A stretch of 63,349 nt of DNA, taken from Arenibacter amylolyticus. Its GTDB lineage: Bacteria > Bacteroidota > Bacteroidia > Flavobacteriales > Flavobacteriaceae. Location of the stretch: NCBI RefSeq assembly GCF_002150785.1, contig NZ_MTAZ01000009.1, positions 1 through 63,349 on the forward strand, written 5' to 3'. Position numbers and translations under genes: made by a program. Numbering within the stretch: position 1 is the first letter of the stretch; each line of letters opens with the position of its first letter. Of this stretch, positions 9,670-19,515 are shown piece after piece. A model generated the notes under the pieces. It worked only from the letters and a program-made list of their open reading frames with translations, made no database searches and was not told where the DNA came from.

Positions 9670-12099
9670 CTATCTTAGTTCGGCACCCAATTCTTCTTGG
9701 TATCGCTTGCGCAATTTATTCATAATGGCATCTATTTGCTTATCCGTTAAGGTGGCTTTCTCATTCCGTAATGTGTAGCTTACAGCATAGGATTTTTTTC
9801 CTTCTGGCAAGCTCTTGCCGGTATACACATCAAACAAGCTTACATTTTTTAATAGCTTTTTCTCCGTTTCCCGAGCAATATCATAAATTTGCTTAAAGGT
9901 CACATTGTTGTCTATCAGCAAGGCGTAATCTCGCTTTACCGCAGGGTATTTGGCAATTTCTTTGAATAGGATTGGTTTTCCTTGTCCCACTAACTCCAAA
10001 ATGTAATCCCAATCAAAATCGGCATAAAGAACCTCTTCTTTAATATCGAAGGCGGTGGCTATGGATTTCTCTATCACCCCAAGTGATACTACTTCCTTAC
10101 TGTCTACTTTTAGGCAGATACCTTCAGAAAATATGGTTCTGGTGGTGGGTTCGGATTCGTACTCGGGAAGTCCTAACCTGCTTAAGATATTTTTCACCAT
10201 ACCTTTTAGGAAGAAGAAATCTGATTTCTGGGTTGGAGCGGTCCAACTGTCTTCCATTCTGTTGCCTGTGATTACAAGGCTTAAATGCTTCTTTTCTGCC
10301 CTACTATCTGAAAGCTGATGGTAGGTCTTCCCAAATTCGAAGAATTTGAGATTGTGCATTTTTCTATTGGCATTGTGTTCTACTGCCTCTAATCCTGAGA
10401 AGAGCATGGATTGTCTCATTACAGAGAGGTCTGTACTCAAGGGATTCAGCATCCTAATGGTCTGCTCTTCCTTAAGGTCCTCGGTTAATTTATGGTATTC
10501 CGGAGAGGTGAGACTATTGGATAGTAATTCGTTAAAGCCATTGGATGCCAATAGGTTACCAATAATGTTCTGAATTTTAAAGTCCTCAAACTTAGACGCT
10601 GGAGCCACGGAGGCATTCAGTTTCTCCGTAAATTCTACGTTGTTGTAACCATATACACGTAGTATTTCTTCTATGACATCCACTTCGCGCTGAACATCGA
10701 CCCTGTAAAAAGGAATAGACAAGCCCAAACCGGATTCGGTTACGTTCTTTACTTTGATCTCTAGGGAGGCAAGGATAGACTTAATGGTATCTTTAGAAAT
10801 TTCCTGTCCTACTAATTTATCAATTTTGTTAAACGTAAGAAATACGTGATAGTCGTCTTTTTTCTTGGGGTAAAAATCTGCAATATCCGAAGTAATATCC
10901 CCGCCTGCAATTTCCTGGATAAGTAAGGCAGCTCGCTTTAAGGCATATTCTACATTGTCAATATCAATACCCCTTTCAAACCTAAAGGAGGCATCGGTGT
11001 TAATACTGTGCCTTTTTGCGGATTTCCGTACACTTACGGGGTTAAAAAATGCACTTTCCAAGAAAATGCTGCTGGTAGCGTCTGTAACTCCCGAGTTTTC
11101 TCCACCTAAGACACCAGCAATACAAAGTGGTCTTTCTGTGTCGCAGATCATTAGATCTTCGTCGCTAAGGGTGCGTTCTATCCCATCTAAAGTGGTAAAC
11201 TTAGTTCCTTTGGGCAGTGTTTTTACAACAATTTTATTGCCTTTAATTTTAGCGGTATCAAAGGCATGCAGCGGCTGTCCCAATTCGTGCAACACATAAT
11301 TGGTGGCATCCACCACGTTGTTCTTTGGTGTAAGTCCAATGGCTTTCAGCCTGTTTTGCAACCAATTTGGAGAAGGCTCCACGATAAGATTGCTAATGGT
11401 GATTCCGCAATATCTTGGGGCCAGCTCACTATTCTCTACCTCTACATCTATTTTAAGAGAGCGATTGGTAATATTGAAATTGGTTACCGGTGGGGTAATC
11501 AATTCTTTTTGGATGTTCATTTGCTTAAGTCCGGCCTTCAAATCCCTGGCAACCCCAAAATGACTCATGGCATCGGCCCGATTGGGGGTTAGGCCTATCT
11601 CGAAAACTTCGTCGTCTTCCACTTCAAAAACGTCGGAACAAGGTGTTCCTACCGCGAGGGTGTCTGGTAGTACAAGAATGCCATCATGGCCTTCTCCTAG
11701 ACCAAGCTCGTCTTCTGCGCAGATCATCCCATGACTTTCTTCCCCTCTGATTTTTCCTTTTTTAATCTTCCAGGATTCCCCTTCCTTAGTATATAAGGTG
11801 GTTCCTATAGTGGCAACCGGTACTTTCTGTCCTACGGCAACGTTGGGGGCCCCGCAAACTATTTGTAAAGGCTTTTCCTGGCCAACGTCTACGGTGGTTA
11901 TTTGTAGTTTATCTGCATTGGGATGCTTAACGCAGCTAAGCACTTCGCCTACTACTACTCCCTCTAATCCTCCCTTAATGGATTGGAAGGAAGAAATGCC
12001 CTCCACCTCTAAACCAAGGTCTGTTAATAATCCCGCTGTTTTTTGGGAATCCCAATCAATTTTTAGAAACTGTTTTAACCAGTTATAAGATATTTTCAT
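9670..12099 (-). CDS. pheT: Phenylalanine-tRNA ligase beta subunit
   Basis: 809 residues, full length for bacterial PheT. The order is an N-terminal region, tRNA-binding OB/EMAP domain (about 40-150, NADKLQ and QIVCGAPN motifs), B3/B4 editing domain (about 210-360, LHAFD, GGENSGV), B5 domain (about 405-475), catalytic-like core (about 485-700) and C-terminal anticodon-binding FDX-ACB domain (about 715-808). It pairs with PheS, encoded outside this window, to charge tRNA-Phe and edit Tyr-tRNA-Phe. The N-terminus MKISYNWLKQF is the family start. Confidence 0.97.
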   Translation of the reverse strand: MKISYNWLKQFLKIDWDSQKTAGLLTDLGLEVEGISSFQSIKGGLEGVVVGEVLSCVKHPNADKLQITTVDVGQEKPLQIVCGAPNVAVGQKVPVATIGTTLYTKEGESWKIKKGKIRGEESHGMICAEDELGLGEGHDGILVLPDTLAVGTPCSDVFEVEDDEVFEIGLTPNRADAMSHFGVARDLKAGLKQMNIQKELITPPVTNFNITNRSLKIDVEVENSELAPRYCGITISNLIVEPSPNWLQNRLKAIGLTPKNNVVDATNYVLHELGQPLHAFDTAKIKGNKIVVKTLPKGTKFTTLDGIERTLSDEDLMICDTERPLCIAGVLGGENSGVTDATSSIFLESAFFNPVSVRKSAKRHSINTDASFRFERGIDIDNVEYALKRAALLIQEIAGGDITSDIADFYPKKKDDYHVFLTFNKIDKLVGQEISKDTIKSILASLEIKVKNVTESGLGLSIPFYRVDVQREVDVIEEILRVYGYNNVEFTEKLNASVAPASKFEDFKIQNIIGNLLASNGFNELLSNSLTSPEYHKLTEDLKEEQTIRMLNPLSTDLSVMRQSMLFSGLEAVEHNANRKMHNLKFFEFGKTYHQLSDSRAEKKHLSLVITGNRMEDSWTAPTQKSDFFFLKGMVKNILSRLGLPEYESEPTTRTIFSEGICLKVDSKEVVSLGVIEKSIATAFDIKEEVLYADFDWDYILELVGQGKPILFKEIAKYPAVKRDYALLIDNNVTFKQIYDIARETEKKLLKNVSLFDVYTGKSLPEGKKSYAVSYTLRNEKATLTDKQIDAIMNKLRKRYQEELGAELR

Positions 12100-12118
12100 T
12101 GCTTATTTTTACAGAGGT

Positions 12119-12150
12119 CAAATATAAAACAATGCCGCAAGACATTCAAT
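12119..12150 (-). promoter_or_regulatory. Promoter of pheT
   Basis: On the minus strand a perfect -7 box TATATTTG occupies 12126-12119, with ATTG at 12150-12147 as -33 (20-nt spacer). The leader would be about 12-15 nt. Confidence 0.7.
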
Positions 12151-12298
12151 AGGTAGCCTACTATATTGTCTTTTTTTTATCCCTTTAACTGGAATCGCTC
12201 AACTCCCTAAAAATGGTAGATGGGGACCAATATAAAATTCACTGGAGTCCCCTAGTCATTTCTAGCATTGCTTGGTATATACTTTCATAGGTAAGTTG

Positions 12299-12306
12299 TA
12301 ACTTTG
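12299..12306 (+). promoter_or_regulatory. -7 promoter box of the TlpA-like gene
   Basis: TAACTTTG matches TAnnTTTG and lies 37 nt before the GTG start. TTG triplets at 12268-12274 are candidate -33 elements with a rather long spacer. Confidence 0.5.
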
Positions 12307-12343
12307 TGCTACATAGATTTAACCTATTTATAAAATTACAAAA

Positions 12344-13579
12344 GTGTATAATTTCATTCGGATTACCCTAATTTTTTGCTTTACTGTGCTGTTGGTCTCT
12401 TGCGGAGAGCCTAGAACTAATTCCTTAAAGGAGGGAATTTGGCTGGCAGAACTCCAAACCCAAGATGATTACGATCTCCCTTTTAATTTTAAACTGTACC
12501 AAGATGAAAATGGGAAGGTCACCATGGAAGTGTACAATGCTGATGAAGTGATTTATGTGGATGAAATTACCTTGACTAAAGATTCTTTCCTAATAAAACT
12601 TCCTGTTTTTGAAGGTTACCTTAGCGGAACATATACCCCAAAATTGATGAAGGGTGTCTTTGCAATGGATAATTTGGAGAGAAAAGTACCCTTTAGAGCT
12701 ACCTATGGGGTAGCAGAGCGTTTTAAGACCGGGGAAGAACCCAAGTACAATGTTTCTGGGGCTTGGGAAACAGTTTTTAATCCCAATACGGAAAAACAGT
12801 ACATGGCCGAAGGAGTATTTAAACAGCTAGATGGTAGGGTTACTGGAACATTTAGGACCACTACTGGGGATTACAGATTTTTAGAGGGAGTACAGCAAGG
12901 CGACTCCTTAAAGCTATCTACTTTTAATGGTGCTCATGCCTATTTGTTTAAAGCCAAGGTCTCGGATAGCCTTATAGATGGAGTGTTTTACTCTGGGAAT
13001 CATTTTCAGGCGCCTTTTTCGGCCAAAAGAAACGAAAACTTTCAGTTGCCCGAAGCCGATGGGCTTACCTATTTAAAGGAGGGGTATGATAAATTGGAAT
13101 TTAGTTTCCCGGATGCGGATGGAAATATGGTATCCTTGGAAGATGAGCAGTTTAAAAACCAAGTGGTGGTAGTGCAAATAATGGGGACCTGGTGTCCTAA
13201 CTGCTTGGATGAAACTAAGTTTTTGGTGGAGTATTTGGAAGAAAACAAAAGCAAAGACGTTAGTGTGGTAGCCCTAGCATTTGAATATGTGAAAACGCCG
13301 GAAGCTGCCTTTAAAGCCATCAATCGATTAAAGGATAGAATAGGGGTGGAGTACCCTATTTTGCTAGCGCAATACGCGAGTTCGGATAAATCCCTGGCGC
13401 AGGATAAGCTCCCCATGCTAAACCATATTCTATCATACCCAACTACCATTATTTTAGATAGAAAGGGAGCGGTTAGAAAAATACATACCGGATTTAATGG
13501 TCCGGCTACAGGAAATAATTATCTGAGCTTTAAAAAAGACTTTTACAGCTTTATAGATGAGTTATTGGCAGAGGAATAA
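12344..13579 (+). CDS. TlpA-like thiol-disulfide oxidoreductase lipoprotein
   Basis: 411 residues starting at GTG. The lipobox LLVSC ends at about residue 21. An N-terminal lipocalin-like beta region (about 25-235) precedes a thioredoxin fold (about 245-411) of the AhpC-TSA/Redoxin type, with the active site WCPNC (Cys284 and Cys287) and a cis-Pro region near SYPTT. It likely reduces or isomerises disulfides on periplasmic proteins or apocytochromes, which fits the several c-type cytochromes in the window. The GTG start is chosen because it gives a complete lipoprotein signal directly after the promoter. It converges with leuB. Confidence 0.85.
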   Translation: MYNFIRITLIFCFTVLLVSCGEPRTNSLKEGIWLAELQTQDDYDLPFNFKLYQDENGKVTMEVYNADEVIYVDEITLTKDSFLIKLPVFEGYLSGTYTPKLMKGVFAMDNLERKVPFRATYGVAERFKTGEEPKYNVSGAWETVFNPNTEKQYMAEGVFKQLDGRVTGTFRTTTGDYRFLEGVQQGDSLKLSTFNGAHAYLFKAKVSDSLIDGVFYSGNHFQAPFSAKRNENFQLPEADGLTYLKEGYDKLEFSFPDADGNMVSLEDEQFKNQVVVVQIMGTWCPNCLDETKFLVEYLEENKSKDVSVVALAFEYVKTPEAAFKAINRLKDRIGVEYPILLAQYASSDKSLAQDKLPMLNHILSYPTTIILDRKGAVRKIHTGFNGPATGNNYLSFKKDFYSFIDELLAEE

Positions 13580-13612
13580 TGATAAGTAAGTCTAGGTAAT
13601 GGGCAGGCCTCC

Positions 13613-14731
13613 TTATATAATGGTAGACTTGCCCAGTCCTATGTTTTCGTAGTTGTAGTTATAATTCTCGTCAGAATCAATGATGTTGGCTGCGATGTAA
13701 TCACCTACTTCATTAGTCCCATATTTACTGGTAGCATCCAAGTCGCGCGTAACAACCTGTTGTCTCATGGACTTGTCCACGGCTGTTACTACGGCGTTAG
13801 ATTCCTCATGTAGGCCAAAATGACTAAGCATCATTGCGGTAGAAAGAATAGAGGCTATGGGATTGGCAATATTTTTTCCTTCGGCTTGGGTATAAGATCC
13901 ATGAAAAGGCTCAAACATGGCGTGCTCGCTTCCAATGGAGGCAGAAGGTAACAATCCCTTGGTGCCGCAGATGGCACTGCCCTGGTCCGATAAGATGTCC
14001 CCGAACATATTGTCTGTAAGTATCACATCAAAATGGTTGGGGTGCAACATCATTTGCATGGCCGCATTATCCACAAAAAGAAACTCTAGGGTTACTTCTG
14101 GGTAGCTCTCCCCAATTCTGGTAACTACCTTACGCCATAGTCTAGAGGTTTCCAATACATTGGCCTTGTCTATTAATGTGAGTTTTTTTCTTCTGTTTTT
14201 TGCTGCCTTAAAAGCTAAATGGGCAATTCTACTGATTTCCTTTTCGGAATACTCACATAGATCGGAGGCTATGGTACCGTCCTGTCTTAATTTTTTCTCA
14301 CCAAAATAAATACCTCCGGTGAGTTCTCTATATATTATAAAATCCGTTCCGAAAATTACATGCTTCTTTAAGGGCGATTTGTTTACCAAGGTTGGAAATA
14401 CCTTTACCGGTCTAATACTGGCGAAAAGTTCTAGCTCCCTTCTCAGTTGTAACAATCCCTGTTCCGGACGAACCTTGGCACTGGGATTCTCATCGTATTT
14501 TAGGGTGCCGATGGTGCCAAAAAGTATGGAGTCCGAAGCTCTGCAGAGGTCAATGGTGGCTTTGGGTAGGGGCTTGCCATGTTTTTCCATAGCGATAGCT
14601 CCTATATCACCTTCCGTAAATGTAAATTGATGATGAAAGGTTTCTTCTACCGCACGCAGGCATTTAAGGGATTGGGCCAAAACTTCTGGCCCAATTCCAT
14701 CTCCGCCTAAAACTGCAATTTTCAGATTCAT
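13613..14731 (-). CDS. leuB: 3-isopropylmalate dehydrogenase
   Basis: 372 residues. It carries the beta-decarboxylating dehydrogenase hallmarks: GGDGIGPEV at the N-terminus, RELTGGIYFGE, the conserved Lys/Asp region LTLIDKANVLETSRLW and the metal-binding DNMFGDILSDQ. It oxidatively decarboxylates 3-isopropylmalate to 2-oxoisocaproate in leucine synthesis. Its ATG follows the leuA stop with no spacer, so the two are co-transcribed. The isomerase genes leuC and leuD are not here, so the leucine pathway is split. The C-terminal 20 residues (rich in Asn and Tyr) extend past the usual end. Confidence 0.95.
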   Translation of the reverse strand: MNLKIAVLGGDGIGPEVLAQSLKCLRAVEETFHHQFTFTEGDIGAIAMEKHGKPLPKATIDLCRASDSILFGTIGTLKYDENPSAKVRPEQGLLQLRRELELFASIRPVKVFPTLVNKSPLKKHVIFGTDFIIYRELTGGIYFGEKKLRQDGTIASDLCEYSEKEISRIAHLAFKAAKNRRKKLTLIDKANVLETSRLWRKVVTRIGESYPEVTLEFLFVDNAAMQMMLHPNHFDVILTDNMFGDILSDQGSAICGTKGLLPSASIGSEHAMFEPFHGSYTQAEGKNIANPIASILSTAMMLSHFGLHEESNAVVTAVDKSMRQQVVTRDLDATSKYGTNEVGDYIAANIIDSDENYNYNYENIGLGKSTII

Positions 14732-15904
14732 TTAAGCTGTAATTTCTATTGAGATTCCACTAGAAGCAATGATCTCATGGATATCTTCGTCCATAACTTC
14801 TTTCTTTTTGTCGGCGAAGTTTAAAAACTCCTTATAAACCTCGTCTAACTGGGTCTTGGTAAGTTCGTATCCTACGTTTTTAGCACGGTAAGCCAAAGCA
14901 GCCCTACCACTTCTTGCTGTAAGAACGATGGAAGACTCTGTGACCCCAACATCAGCCGGATCAATAATTTCGTAGGTTTCCCTATTCTTAATGACGCCAT
15001 CTTGGTGGATCCCAGAACTATGGGCAAAAGCATTGGCACCTACAATAGCCTTGTTGGCCTGTACTAGTACGCCCATTTTTTGGGCTACCATCTGGCTGGT
15101 GTCATAAAGCAGCTTACTGTTAATATTGGTATCCAAATTTAAGGTAGGGTGTTGTCTTAAGATCATCACCACTTCCTCTAAGGAGGTGTTTCCTGCTCTT
15201 TCCCCAATACCGTTGATAGTACATTCAATTTGTCTTGCACCGTTAATTACCCCTGCGATGGAATTGGCAGTGGCCAAACCAAGGTCGTTATGACAGTGAC
15301 AGGAAAGGATGGCCTTGTGAATACCGGTAACATTTTCCTTTAGATACTTAATCTTGGCTCCATATTCTTCTGGTAGGCAATATCCAGTGGTATCTGGAAT
15401 GTTTAATACCGTTGCTCCGGCCTTAACTACTGCTTCACAGACCCTAGCTAAAAACTCATTATCCGTACGTCCTGCATCTTCTGCGTAAAATTCCACATCC
15501 TCTACAAAGGTCTTAGCGTATTTTACCGCCGCAACAGCCCTTTCTATAATGGCGTCTTTGTTGGAGTTGAACTTAAACTTAATATGTGAATCCGATGTAC
15601 CAATTCCTGTATGTATCCTAGGCCTTTTAGCGCTTTTCAGGGCTTGGGCTGCAACTTCAATATCTTTTTCGACGGCACGGGTTAGCCCACAAACCGTTGC
15701 ATTTTTTACTAGTTTAGAAATCTCATGAACGGAATTGAAGTCCCCTGGGCTAGAAATTGGGAACCCTGCTTCAATCACATCCACGCCCAATACATCCAGT
15801 CTTTCGGCGATGATCAATTTTTGCTCCGTATCCAATTTACATCCGGGTACTTGTTCCCCATCCCTAAGTGTCGTATCAAAAATATGTACCTTATCTTTGC
15901 TCAT
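14732..15904 (-). CDS. leuA: 2-isopropylmalate synthase, short form
   Basis: 390 residues. The HMGL-like TIM barrel is clear: [13 protein letters not shown] at the N-terminus, [11 protein letters not shown], the metal-binding HCHNDLGLA and the [13 protein letters not shown] motif. It condenses acetyl-CoA with 2-oxoisovalerate. Full-length LeuA has about 510 residues with a C-terminal leucine-binding regulatory domain. Here the protein ends after the short linker domain, so classical allosteric feedback by leucine is probably absent. It is the first gene of the leuAB pair. Confidence 0.93.
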   Translation of the reverse strand: MSKDKVHIFDTTLRDGEQVPGCKLDTEQKLIIAERLDVLGVDVIEAGFPISSPGDFNSVHEISKLVKNATVCGLTRAVEKDIEVAAQALKSAKRPRIHTGIGTSDSHIKFKFNSNKDAIIERAVAAVKYAKTFVEDVEFYAEDAGRTDNEFLARVCEAVVKAGATVLNIPDTTGYCLPEEYGAKIKYLKENVTGIHKAILSCHCHNDLGLATANSIAGVINGARQIECTINGIGERAGNTSLEEVVMILRQHPTLNLDTNINSKLLYDTSQMVAQKMGVLVQANKAIVGANAFAHSSGIHQDGVIKNRETYEIIDPADVGVTESSIVLTARSGRAALAYRAKNVGYELTKTQLDEVYKEFLNFADKKKEVMDEDIHEIIASSGISIEITA

Positions 15905-15933
15905 TATATTTGCGTAATTTTATATGCACTTTA

Positions 15934-15961
15934 CGAATATACTACTAATAGGTTCCCCCAA
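15934..15961 (-). promoter_or_regulatory. Likely promoter of leuAB
   Basis: On the minus strand TATATTCG at 15941-15934 is one mismatch from TAnnTTTG, with TTG at 15961-15959 as -33 (17-nt spacer). The predicted leader is about 25 nt. Confidence 0.4.
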
Positions 15962-16051
15962 GTTGCAGTATGTAGGGCATTTACAATGGTGAGGAACTTT
16001 TTATGAGATGTAAAGAACTAAGAATCAACAACATAAACCTTTTTTATTACG

Positions 16052-17596
16052 ATGACAAATGCTCCGAAAGATGCATTATTTGTACTGGTTAAATCGCTTT
16101 CAAAGTCAGAAAAACGTCAATTTAAATTATACGTTGGACGCTTGGGGGTAAACACCGATGCGAAATTTTTAGCTTTATTTAATTTATTGGATAAAATAAA
16201 AGTCTACGATGAAAAATTAATATTGGAAAATGGCATTGTTAAAAAGGCCCAGTTATCCAATCTTAAGGCACATTTATATAGGCAGATCCTTGTAAGTCTT
16301 AGATTAAATCCGGTAAACCAAAACATACGGGTGCAATTAAGGGAGCAGTTGGATTTTGCCACTATACTTTACCAGAAGGGATTGTATAAGCAGAGTTTAA
16401 AAATCCTTGATAAAACCAAACAGACCGCCATAGAAAATGAAGAAAAAAACGTGGCCTATGAAATTGTGGAGCTGGAAAAAGTGATAGAGACCCAGTACAT
16501 TACCCGTAGTATTCCAGATAGGGCAGATGAACTTACCATCCAAGCAAAGGAATTGTCTAGACAAAACTTAATTACCAGTAAGCTATCTAACCTAGCGCTA
16601 CAGTTATATGGTCAAATGCTGAAGATAGGTTATGTGCGAAGTGATGAGGACTATAGAAGGGTTAAAGTATATTTTGACAAGCACCTTCCAAAGGTGAAAA
16701 TGGAAGAGCTTGGATTCAGAGAGAAATTATGGTTGTACAAAGCCCACCTTTGGTATAGTTTTTTAACGCAAGATTTTCTGTCTTGTTATAAGTATTCCAG
16801 TAAGTGGGTAGACTTGTTTTATGAGAACAAGATGATGATATCCTTAAATCCAGTTTTCTTCCTAAAGGGGAATCATTATTTGTTGGAGTCCTTGTTTTAT
16901 GTGAGGTATAGTTCCCAGTTTAAGGAAACCTTGGAGCGGTTAGAGGAAATTGTTGCTAGTAAAGATTTTCCGGCCAACGACAACCTTTCATCCCTAGCTT
17001 TTATCTATATCAATTCCAATAAGTTAAACCTTCATTTTATGGAAGGTAGTTTTGAGAAGGCAGAGTATTTGGTGAAAATTGTGGAATATGGAATCTCCAA
17101 GCATCGAGGACGATTGGATGAACACCATATCATGGTATTGTATTATAAAATAGCTTGTCTATATTTTGGAATGGGCGACAATAAATTGTGCATACAATAC
17201 CTAAAGAGAATTATTAACAATAAGAATCTTAAAATGCGGGAAGATTTAATGTGCTTCTCAAGAGTTTTAAGTTTAATTGCCCACTATGAAGCGGGAATGG
17301 ATTATCATTTAGAGGTGCAATTAAAGAGTACTTATAAGTTTCTTTTGAAGATGAACGACCTGCATGCCGTGCAAAAGGAAATGATAAAGTTCTTAAGAAG
17401 GTTGGGGGATATTTATCCGCACCAATTGCGCAACGAATTTAATAAGCTTTATGTGGAATTAAAAAAATACGAAGATCACCCTTATGAAAAAAGGGCGTTT
17501 TTATACCTCGATATAATTTCCTGGCTGGAGAGTCATTTGCAGAATAAACCGGTAGCACAAGTAATACAGGAAAAGGCAGCGATGATTACCCGATAA
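16052..17596 (+). CDS. Conserved hypothetical helical repeat protein
   Basis: 514 residues with no signal peptide or membrane segment. The whole chain is predicted helical, with repeated pairs of amphipathic helices suggesting a TPR-like solenoid (for example AHLYRQILVSLRLNP, KIACLYFGMGDNKLCIQYL). The N-terminus LFVLVKSLSKSEKRQFKLY looks like a small helical bundle. It is probably a cytoplasmic scaffold or regulator. I know similar proteins only as unnamed ones in Flavobacteriia and assign no function. A TATATTTG box at 15905-15912, just inside the divergent leuA start, may be its promoter. Confidence 0.7.
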   Translation: MTNAPKDALFVLVKSLSKSEKRQFKLYVGRLGVNTDAKFLALFNLLDKIKVYDEKLILENGIVKKAQLSNLKAHLYRQILVSLRLNPVNQNIRVQLREQLDFATILYQKGLYKQSLKILDKTKQTAIENEEKNVAYEIVELEKVIETQYITRSIPDRADELTIQAKELSRQNLITSKLSNLALQLYGQMLKIGYVRSDEDYRRVKVYFDKHLPKVKMEELGFREKLWLYKAHLWYSFLTQDFLSCYKYSSKWVDLFYENKMMISLNPVFFLKGNHYLLESLFYVRYSSQFKETLERLEEIVASKDFPANDNLSSLAFIYINSNKLNLHFMEGSFEKAEYLVKIVEYGISKHRGRLDEHHIMVLYYKIACLYFGMGDNKLCIQYLKRIINNKNLKMREDLMCFSRVLSLIAHYEAGMDYHLEVQLKSTYKFLLKMNDLHAVQKEMIKFLRRLGDIYPHQLRNEFNKLYVELKKYEDHPYEKRAFLYLDIISWLESHLQNKPVAQVIQEKAAMITR

Positions 17597-17737
17597 GTAG
17601 TAGAAATTAAAACGAAACACCTTGTAAGGCAGCGCACTAACTAGGGCTGTTTTACATTTCCCCAATTTAAGTGGAATTCTAAATTATTTGGAAAGGGGTA
17701 GCCAAGTATGGAAAACCCACCCTTTGCTAGTGGAAAG

Positions 17738-18448
17738 CTATTGCTTACACGCCTTCCAAAGGTTCTCCTGTGGCAAGGGTGCCACCAATTCTAAAAGCTC
17801 TTTTTTCACAGGGTGTACAAAGCGTAACCTCCTGGCATGTAGGTGAATGCTACCGTCCTTGTTGCTCCTATCTGCCCCGTATTTTAGGTCGCCCTTAATT
17901 GGGCATCCCAAAGCGGCAAGCTGCGAACGTATTTGATGGTGTCTTCCTGTTTTTAAATCAATTTCCAACAGGGTATAGCGGTCCAGCTGCTTTAGTACCT
18001 CATAGTCTAAAATAGCCTTTTTACTATCCGGAACTTGATTTTTATGGGCGTAGGATTTGTTTTGCTTCGGATTTCGTTTTAGCCAATGTATCAAGGTGCC
18101 ACTTTTCTGATCTGGCTGTTTGCCTACAATTGCCCAATAGGTTTTTTGGGCATCTTTTTCGGCAAATAGTTTGTTGAGTCTAGGGAGGGCTTTAGAGGAT
18201 TTGGCGAAGACCACAATCCCGGTAGTGGGCCGGTCTAACCTATGGGCAACCCCTAAGTAGACATTGCCTGGTTTATCGTATTTTATTTTTAAATATTGCT
18301 TTACTACCTCGCTCAACGGAGTGTCTCCGGTTTTATCGCCTTGTACAATATCTCCCGCTCTTTTATTGATGGCTATAAGGTGATTGTCCTCATAGATCAC
18401 CTGTAAATTAGCGGGAGTAGAATGTATTTTCTGTTGGTTTGTTGACAC
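17738..18448 (-). CDS. RluA-family pseudouridine synthase
   Basis: 236 residues of a RluA-type catalytic domain without an N-terminal S4 domain. The active-site motif HRLDRPTTG carries the catalytic Asp72, followed by GRHHQIRSQL and GDLKYG. It isomerises uridine to pseudouridine in rRNA or tRNA; the target site cannot be told from sequence. It starts 46 nt after panB on the same strand, so it may be read through from panB. That pairing seems positional rather than functional. Confidence 0.92.
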   Translation of the reverse strand: MSTNQQKIHSTPANLQVIYEDNHLIAINKRAGDIVQGDKTGDTPLSEVVKQYLKIKYDKPGNVYLGVAHRLDRPTTGIVVFAKSSKALPRLNKLFAEKDAQKTYWAIVGKQPDQKSGTLIHWLKRNPKQNKSYAHKNQVPDSKKAILDYEVLKQLDRYTLLEIDLKTGRHHQIRSQLAALGCPIKGDLKYGADRSNKDGSIHLHARRLRFVHPVKKELLELVAPLPQENLWKACKQ

Positions 18449-18494
18449 TTTTATGGCCTAAGAAGGTTGTTGTTACTTGTGGTCTTATATGTTA

Positions 18495-19313
18495 TTAATA
18501 CTGTTCTTCATCACTGGGGAAGTCCTTGGTCTTTACATCCTCTACATATTGTGAAATGGCATTGCCCATTTCTTCATATAGATTAAGATACCTACGTAAA
18601 AACCTTGGATTAAACTCCTGGGTGATTCCCAATAGATCGTGTACCACCAGTACTTGTCCGTCTACCCCGTTACCAGCTCCGATACCAATTACGGGGATAG
18701 AAACACTTTCTGCTACCTCTTTTGCTAGTGCAGCGGGAATTTTTTCTAGTACTATAGCGAAACAGCCTGCCTTTTCCAGCATTTTGGCGTCGTTCTTCAA
18801 TTTTTGGGCTTCGTCTTGCTCCTTAGCACGCACCGTATAGGTACCAAACTTATAAATGGATTGTGGGGTAAGCCCTAAATGTCCCATTACAGGTACGCCT
18901 GCGTTTAAGATGCGTTTAATAGAATCCTTTATTTCTTGTCCGCCCTCCACCTTTACAGCATGGGCGCCACTTTCTTTCATGATTCGAATAGCAGAACGAA
19001 GTGCTTCTTTGGGATCACTTTGATAACTTCCAAAAGGAAGGTCCACTACAACCAGTGCCCTATTTACCGCTCGTATGACGGAGGAGGCATGGTAGATCAT
19101 TTGATCTAAGGTTATAGGGAGAGTTGTCTCATGACCCGCCATTACATTACTGGCAGAGTCGCCCACTAAGATTACATCCACATTGGCGGTGTCTACAATT
19201 TTCGCCATGGAATAATCATAAGCCGTCAGCATGGATATTTTCTCCCCGTTTTGTTTCATATCAACGAGCGATTTTACAGTCACTCTTTTGTACTCTTTTT
19301 TGGCAACAGACAT
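18495..19313 (-). CDS. panB: 3-methyl-2-oxobutanoate hydroxymethyltransferase
   Basis: 272 residues, typical PanB length. Motifs seen: [14 protein letters not shown], the metal-binding [31 protein letters not shown] and [14 protein letters not shown]. It transfers a hydroxymethyl group from methylene-tetrahydrofolate to 2-oxoisovalerate, the first committed step of pantothenate and CoA synthesis. The same 2-oxoisovalerate feeds the nearby leuA product. Confidence 0.96.
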   Translation of the reverse strand: MSVAKKEYKRVTVKSLVDMKQNGEKISMLTAYDYSMAKIVDTANVDVILVGDSASNVMAGHETTLPITLDQMIYHASSVIRAVNRALVVVDLPFGSYQSDPKEALRSAIRIMKESGAHAVKVEGGQEIKDSIKRILNAGVPVMGHLGLTPQSIYKFGTYTVRAKEQDEAQKLKNDAKMLEKAGCFAIVLEKIPAALAKEVAESVSIPVIGIGAGNGVDGQVLVVHDLLGITQEFNPRFLRRYLNLYEEMGNAISQYVEDVKTKDFPSDEEQY

Positions 19314-19515
19314 GGTATTTATTTTTAGAGCGATAAAAGTAAGGAGATTTGTTCTAAAACTTGGTGGAAATCCACGGACTTGTGATTAAATCCTACAATT
19401 TTGGGGATATTGGAAGAAGTTTTGCTGATTTTTAGAATAAAAAGGGATAATTACCACATGGAGCTAAGGATGCGATATGCTGCTTTTGCTCCTTATGTTC
19501 CAATTTCTGATGTTA

